This document shows, piece by piece, positions 60,406-64,000 of a stretch of 64,000 nucleotides of DNA. Every line of letters begins with the position of its first letter. Within the stretch, counting starts at the first letter, position 1. The notes beneath the pieces were generated by a model. That model was given only the letters and a program-made list of their open reading frames with translations. It had not been told where the DNA came from and ran no database searches. Source of the stretch: Chlorobiaceae bacterium (lineage in GTDB: Bacteria > Bacteroidota > Chlorobiia > Chlorobiales > Chlorobiaceae); contig JAAXWQ010000003.1 of assembly GCA_013335115.1 (NCBI GenBank), positions 1 to 64,000 of the forward strand, given 5' to 3'. The position numbers and the translations under genes were made by a program.

Positions 60406-61377
60406 CTTTTTGTCGTGTTCATGCTGTTGGCCGCCGGTTGCAAGGACCACACTGAACCCCGGAGTTTTTCGGAAACCCTGCCCGTACAGGCCGGCCTGGT
60501 GCGGCCCGTCATCAATGAGATCATGTTCGACCCGTTGCAGAAATCCGACGACGGCATCCCGGACCAGCCGGAATACGTCGAGATCTACAATCCCGGGACG
60601 ACACCGGTCGACCTGACCGGCTGGTACCTATCGGACCGATCGAACAACAAGCGCTATTTTGCGCCCACAGGCGGCATCAACACGCTGGGGCCGGGGCAGT
60701 ACGCGGTGATCACCCCTGAAAAGGGCGGCAGCGTCGGCTCGTCCCGCCTGGTCGCCTACTTCAGGTACCTTCCGGGGCTTGCCGATGCGATAATCTTCCT
60801 GGACACCGCACACTCTACACTGGACCTGAACAATGATGGAGACTTCGTCAGGCTGCTCAACCAAAGCAACGAGCTGGTCGATTCCGTCAATTACACTACG
60901 CTGTGGCACAATCCGGCCAACAAGGAGACCCAACGGATCTCGCTGGAGAAGTTCAACCCGCTCATGCAGTCCGACTCCCCCCTGAGCTGGGGTTCGTCGA
61001 CCGATGCGACCTTCGGGGGCACCCCTGGCAAGGCCAACTCGATCTACATCCCTCGGTCAAGGAGCGAAGGGATGTTCCTGCTCTCACCGAATCCTTTCTC
61101 GCCGAACGGTGACATGAGGGACGACGTGCTGAAGATCACGGTCAACCTCCCGGCAGACGCCTACCAGCTCGCCGTCACGGTATACGATGCAATGGGCGCG
61201 GAAGTCAGGAGGCTCGCCTCGGGAACGCCTGCCGGCCCGGTAGCCCTGATCATATGGGACGGCTGCAATAATGCCGGCGCACCAGCTCCCTCAGGCATCT
61301 ACAGGATAACCATGAACGCCGCCGGATCCAACGGGTCCCGATACAGCTCGACCGCAAGCGCCACCATTGCCCGGTGA
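60406..61377 (+). pseudogene. Body of lamin-tail-domain lipoprotein, cut off from its start by the prophage
   Basis: The frame reads LFVVFMLLAAGC, a lipobox with the acylated Cys, then a lamin-tail domain (NEIMFDPLQ ... PEYVEIYNPGTTPVDLTGWYLSD; about residues 35-150) and a FlgD-like Ig fold (LAVTVYDAMGAEVRRLASG ... SGIYRITMNAAG). In the lysogen the only in-frame starts are GTG 60415 and ATG 60421, which would lose the basic n-region and most of the hydrophobic core of the signal peptide. The protein is probably not exported while the phage is present. Rejoined to 23298 it reads MRPPHLFVVFMLLAAGC. Confidence 0.85.
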
Positions 61378-61401
61378 GGGTCATGCCTGAGACGGGGTAT
61401 G

Positions 61402-61430
61402 TTTCAAACATGATGATTTCGCCGTATCTT
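61402..61430 (+). promoter_or_regulatory. Putative promoter of recN
   Basis: TTTCAA (61402-61407), 17-bp spacer, TATCTT (61425-61430), 42 bp before the recN ATG. Confidence 0.4.
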
Positions 61431-61471
61431 CAGTGAAACCTTGTCCAGGCATTCCAAACCGCTCCCGAACC

Positions 61472-63178
61472 ATGCTTCAGAGCCTTTACGTCAGGGATTT
61501 CGCGCTCATCGACGAGCTGTCGGTCAGCTTCGATCCCTGCCTGACCATCATCACCGGCGAGACCGGCGCGGGCAAGTCGATCCTCATGGGGGCGCTGAAC
61601 CTGGTGCTCGGCGAACGGGCAAGCGCCGAGCTGGTGCGCGCCGGCGCCGCGAAGGCGGTTATCGAGGCGACCTTCTCCGCCGAGCACTATGACACGATCG
61701 CCCCCCTGCTCGAAGAGGCCGGAATCGAGTGCACTCCGGAACTCATCCTCCGCAGGGAGATCGCCGCCGGGGGCCAGTCGCGCTGCTTCATCAACGACAC
61801 CCCCTGCCCGCTCACCCTGCTCAGGCAGGTGGGACGGGAACTCGTCGACCTGCACGGGCAGCACGACCACCAGTTGCTCCTGCACCCTGAGACCCATGCC
61901 GGCATGCTGGACGGGTTCGGCCAGCTCCACGGCGAGGCGGATCGCTACCGCGGCCTGCTACAACAGTACCGGCAGCTTCGCCGGGCGCTCGACGAACTGC
62001 TGCTGCAGGCTGAAACGCTCAGGGAAAAGCGGGACTTCATCGGGTTCCAGTTTCGCGAGCTCGAAGCGGCCGGCCTCATCGAAGGCGAGGAGGCTGCGCT
62101 CGAGGAGGAGATCAACCTGCTCGAAAACGCTGAAACACTCTTCAGCCTCGGCACGAATCTCGGCGAAAAGCTTTACGACGCCGACCACTCCGCCTACGCA
62201 TCCCTGTCGGCCTCGGTACACCTCCTCGAGAAACTCGCCGCGATCGACCGGCGTTTCGAGCCATCACTCGACGAGCTGCGGGGCGCCCTGGCATCAGTCG
62301 AGGAGGCCAACCGGTTCGCCGGGCGCTACACCTCGGGCATCGAGTTCAACCGGGACCGGCTCGAGGAGCTGCGGGAGCGGCAACTCCTGCTGCAACGACT
62401 GTCGAAAAAGCACGGCAGGAGCATCCAGGAGTTGATCGGGCTTCGGGATCGCCTGTCAGCCGAGCTCTCGGCCGAAGAGAGCGTCGCCGCCGATGCTGCG
62501 CAGCTCAGGAATGAGATCGAATCGGCGCGAACCGGACTCTCGGCAACGGCCGTCGACCTGTCGGCCATGCGGCGCAAGGCGGCCGGACTCCTTGAACACG
62601 AGATCGTCGCCGTGCTGCAGAAGCTCAGCATCCCCAACGGCATCTTCAAGGTGGAGCTTACCAGGGAGGAGGCTGCCGAAGGGGACATCACGCACGAAGG
62701 CCGGAGGTACCGGGCTTTCGACAACGGGTTCGACCGGGTCGAATTCATGATCTCCACCAACCTCGGCGAAGCACCGAAACCGCTCGCGAAAGTGGCGTCG
62801 GGCGGCGAGATCTCGAGGGTCATGCTGGCCATGAAAAGCGCGCTGGCCAAGGCTGCCCGCCTGCCGATCCTCGTGTTCGACGAAATCGACACCGGCATCA
62901 GCGGCAAGGCGGCCCAGGCGGTCGGCATCAGCCTGAAACAGCTCTCGCGACTCCACCAGATCGTCGCCATCACCCACCTGCCGCAGATCGCGGCCATGGC
63001 GGACCTGCACCTGTCGGTCTCCAAGCGGGTCGAGGGTGAACGGACCGTCACCGGCGTGGCGCCACTCGGCAACGACGAACGGGTCGGGGAGGTCGCGCGG
63101 CTGATCAGCGGGCACACCATATCGCCCGCATCCCTGGAGCTTGCCGGCGAACTGATCGCAGCCGGAAATTCCGTATAG
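61472..63178 (+). CDS. recN: DNA repair protein RecN
   Basis: SMC-like ATPase of double-strand-break repair, 568 residues from the ATG at 61472. Walker A GETGAGKS at 29-36, RCFINDTP and [12 protein letters not shown] in the N-terminal head, coiled coils in the middle, and the C-terminal head with [21 protein letters not shown] (signature) and [15 protein letters not shown] (Walker B). [17 protein letters not shown] closes the active site. Normal length. Confidence 0.97.
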   Translation: MLQSLYVRDFALIDELSVSFDPCLTIITGETGAGKSILMGALNLVLGERASAELVRAGAAKAVIEATFSAEHYDTIAPLLEEAGIECTPELILRREIAAGGQSRCFINDTPCPLTLLRQVGRELVDLHGQHDHQLLLHPETHAGMLDGFGQLHGEADRYRGLLQQYRQLRRALDELLLQAETLREKRDFIGFQFRELEAAGLIEGEEAALEEEINLLENAETLFSLGTNLGEKLYDADHSAYASLSASVHLLEKLAAIDRRFEPSLDELRGALASVEEANRFAGRYTSGIEFNRDRLEELRERQLLLQRLSKKHGRSIQELIGLRDRLSAELSAEESVAADAAQLRNEIESARTGLSATAVDLSAMRRKAAGLLEHEIVAVLQKLSIPNGIFKVELTREEAAEGDITHEGRRYRAFDNGFDRVEFMISTNLGEAPKPLAKVASGGEISRVMLAMKSALAKAARLPILVFDEIDTGISGKAAQAVGISLKQLSRLHQIVAITHLPQIAAMADLHLSVSKRVEGERTVTGVAPLGNDERVGEVARLISGHTISPASLELAGELIAAGNSV

Positions 63179-63246
63179 CAATTCAGGAAGTTTTGGCTAT
63201 TATTCGGCAATATTCGAACCTCGACACCAATCATTTATTGAGTTTT

Positions 63247-64000
63247 ATGTCCACTCGCCTCATCACCGGTTCCGCCGTGGCATTGGTCACCCCCTTCAGG
63301 CAGGACGGCACGGTCGACACCGACGCCCTTGTCCGGCTGGTTCATTTCCAGCGGGAAGCCGGCACCGATATCATCATTCCTTGCGGCACGACCGGCGAAT
63401 CGCCGACCCTGTCGACCGCAGAGCAGACCGAAATCATCCGTATCGTGCGCGAGGAGGCCGGCTCCTCCATGATGGTGGGCGCCGGAGCAGGCACCAACGA
63501 CACCGCCCATGCGATCGAGCTTTCGCGCAATGCCGAAAAGGCCGGAGCCCAGGTAATCCTTTCCGTGGCACCTTACTACAACAAGCCGTCGCAGGAGGGA
63601 TACTACCAGCACTTCAAGCACATCGCCCAGGCGGTCTCGATCCCGATCATCCTGTACAACGTGCCGGGACGAACCGGCAGCAATGTCACCGCCGACACCA
63701 TCATCAGGCTGGCCAACGACTTCGACAACATCCTCGCCGTCAAGGAAGCCTCGGACAACATGGAGCAGATCGCGGAGCTGATCGAACGACGACCCGGGCG
63801 ATTCTCGGTGCTGACCGGAGAGGATTCGCTGATTCTGCCCTTCATGGCCATGGGGGGAGACGGCGTCATCTCCGTGGCAGCCAACCAGGTACCGAAAGCG
63901 GTCAAGGGACTCGTCGACGCCATGAAGGCAGGAAACCTCGAAGAGGCACGCGCAATCAACCGGACCTACAGGAAGCTCTTCAAGCTGAACTTCATCGATA
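63247..64000 (+). CDS. dapA: 4-hydroxy-tetrahydrodipicolinate synthase, 3' end outside window
   Basis: First committed step of lysine and diaminopimelate synthesis. The 251 residues present include GTTGES (47-52), [25 protein letters not shown] (catalytic Tyr) and the Schiff-base lysine in AVKEASDN. The ATG at 63247 fits the family N-terminus ([14 protein letters not shown]). About 40 residues are missing beyond the window edge. Confidence 0.96.
   Translation, partial: MSTRLITGSAVALVTPFRQDGTVDTDALVRLVHFQREAGTDIIIPCGTTGESPTLSTAEQTEIIRIVREEAGSSMMVGAGAGTNDTAHAIELSRNAEKAGAQVILSVAPYYNKPSQEGYYQHFKHIAQAVSIPIILYNVPGRTGSNVTADTIIRLANDFDNILAVKEASDNMEQIAELIERRPGRFSVLTGEDSLILPFMAMGGDGVISVAANQVPKAVKGLVDAMKAGNLEEARAINRTYRKLFKLNFID

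Noticed and set aside
1-64000. CRISPR array
   Set aside because: The only tandem repeats are 5-7 bp units without spacers, and the iterons are too short and close together.

Overview
The window is about 27 kb of chromosome from a green sulfur bacterium (Chlorobiaceae) interrupted by one apparently complete temperate siphovirus prophage of about 37.1 kb (roughly 23294-60405). The host assignment rests on a bacteriochlorophyll synthase of the BchG/ChlG type next to trpD, a carB gene that encodes only the C-terminal half of carbamoyl-phosphate synthase, a PPi-type phosphofructokinase and high-G+C coding sequence. I can name the family but not the species.

Host left arm (1-23293): glyA and ribBA on the minus strand, carB (C-terminal half), a ferritin-like protein, a metallophosphoesterase, glgP, pyrD, ispF, an FtsX/MacB-type permease, a PPi-type pfkA, ilvE, holB, cutA, an M24 peptidase, trpD, bchG, rpmB, rnhA, an unknown anchored protein, tilS, psd and tatA. 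Several genes end in arrays of 7-bp tandem repeats that contain or abut their stop codons. Predicted promoters share a TTNNNN / 16-17 bp / TATNNT layout.

Prophage: it lies between two 19-bp att sites that differ at one base. Every phage gene except the repressor runs on the minus strand. From right to left: integrase, a TM/WYL-like/TerB-like accessory gene, the repressor (plus strand) with an operator region, a Cro-like gene and Rha/KilAC antirepressor, small early genes, an SbcC-like ATPase with RecT, a DNA methyltransferase, an MBL-fold protein, a PAPS-reductase-like protein, a MazG-like protein, RusA, a replisome organiser carrying iteron-like repeats, HNH, the terminases, an unusual HTH/PLD-like cassette, portal, S49 prohead protease, HK97-type capsid, a CAU tRNA, head-tail connectors, tail tube, tail-assembly chaperones joined by a -1 frameshift, tape measure, tail tip with a polyglycine domain, the lysis genes, a tail fibre built of about twenty 23-residue repeats, and a strong terminator.

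Host right arm (60406-64000): the orphaned body of a lamin-tail-domain lipoprotein gene, recN and a partial dapA. The most notable point is the insertion site. The left att site still carries an RBS, an ATG and the codons MRPPH. The right site continues in frame with LFVVFMLLAAGC, so the phage attB lies inside the first five codons of the lipoprotein gene and lysogeny cuts that gene off from its start codon and signal-peptide n-region.
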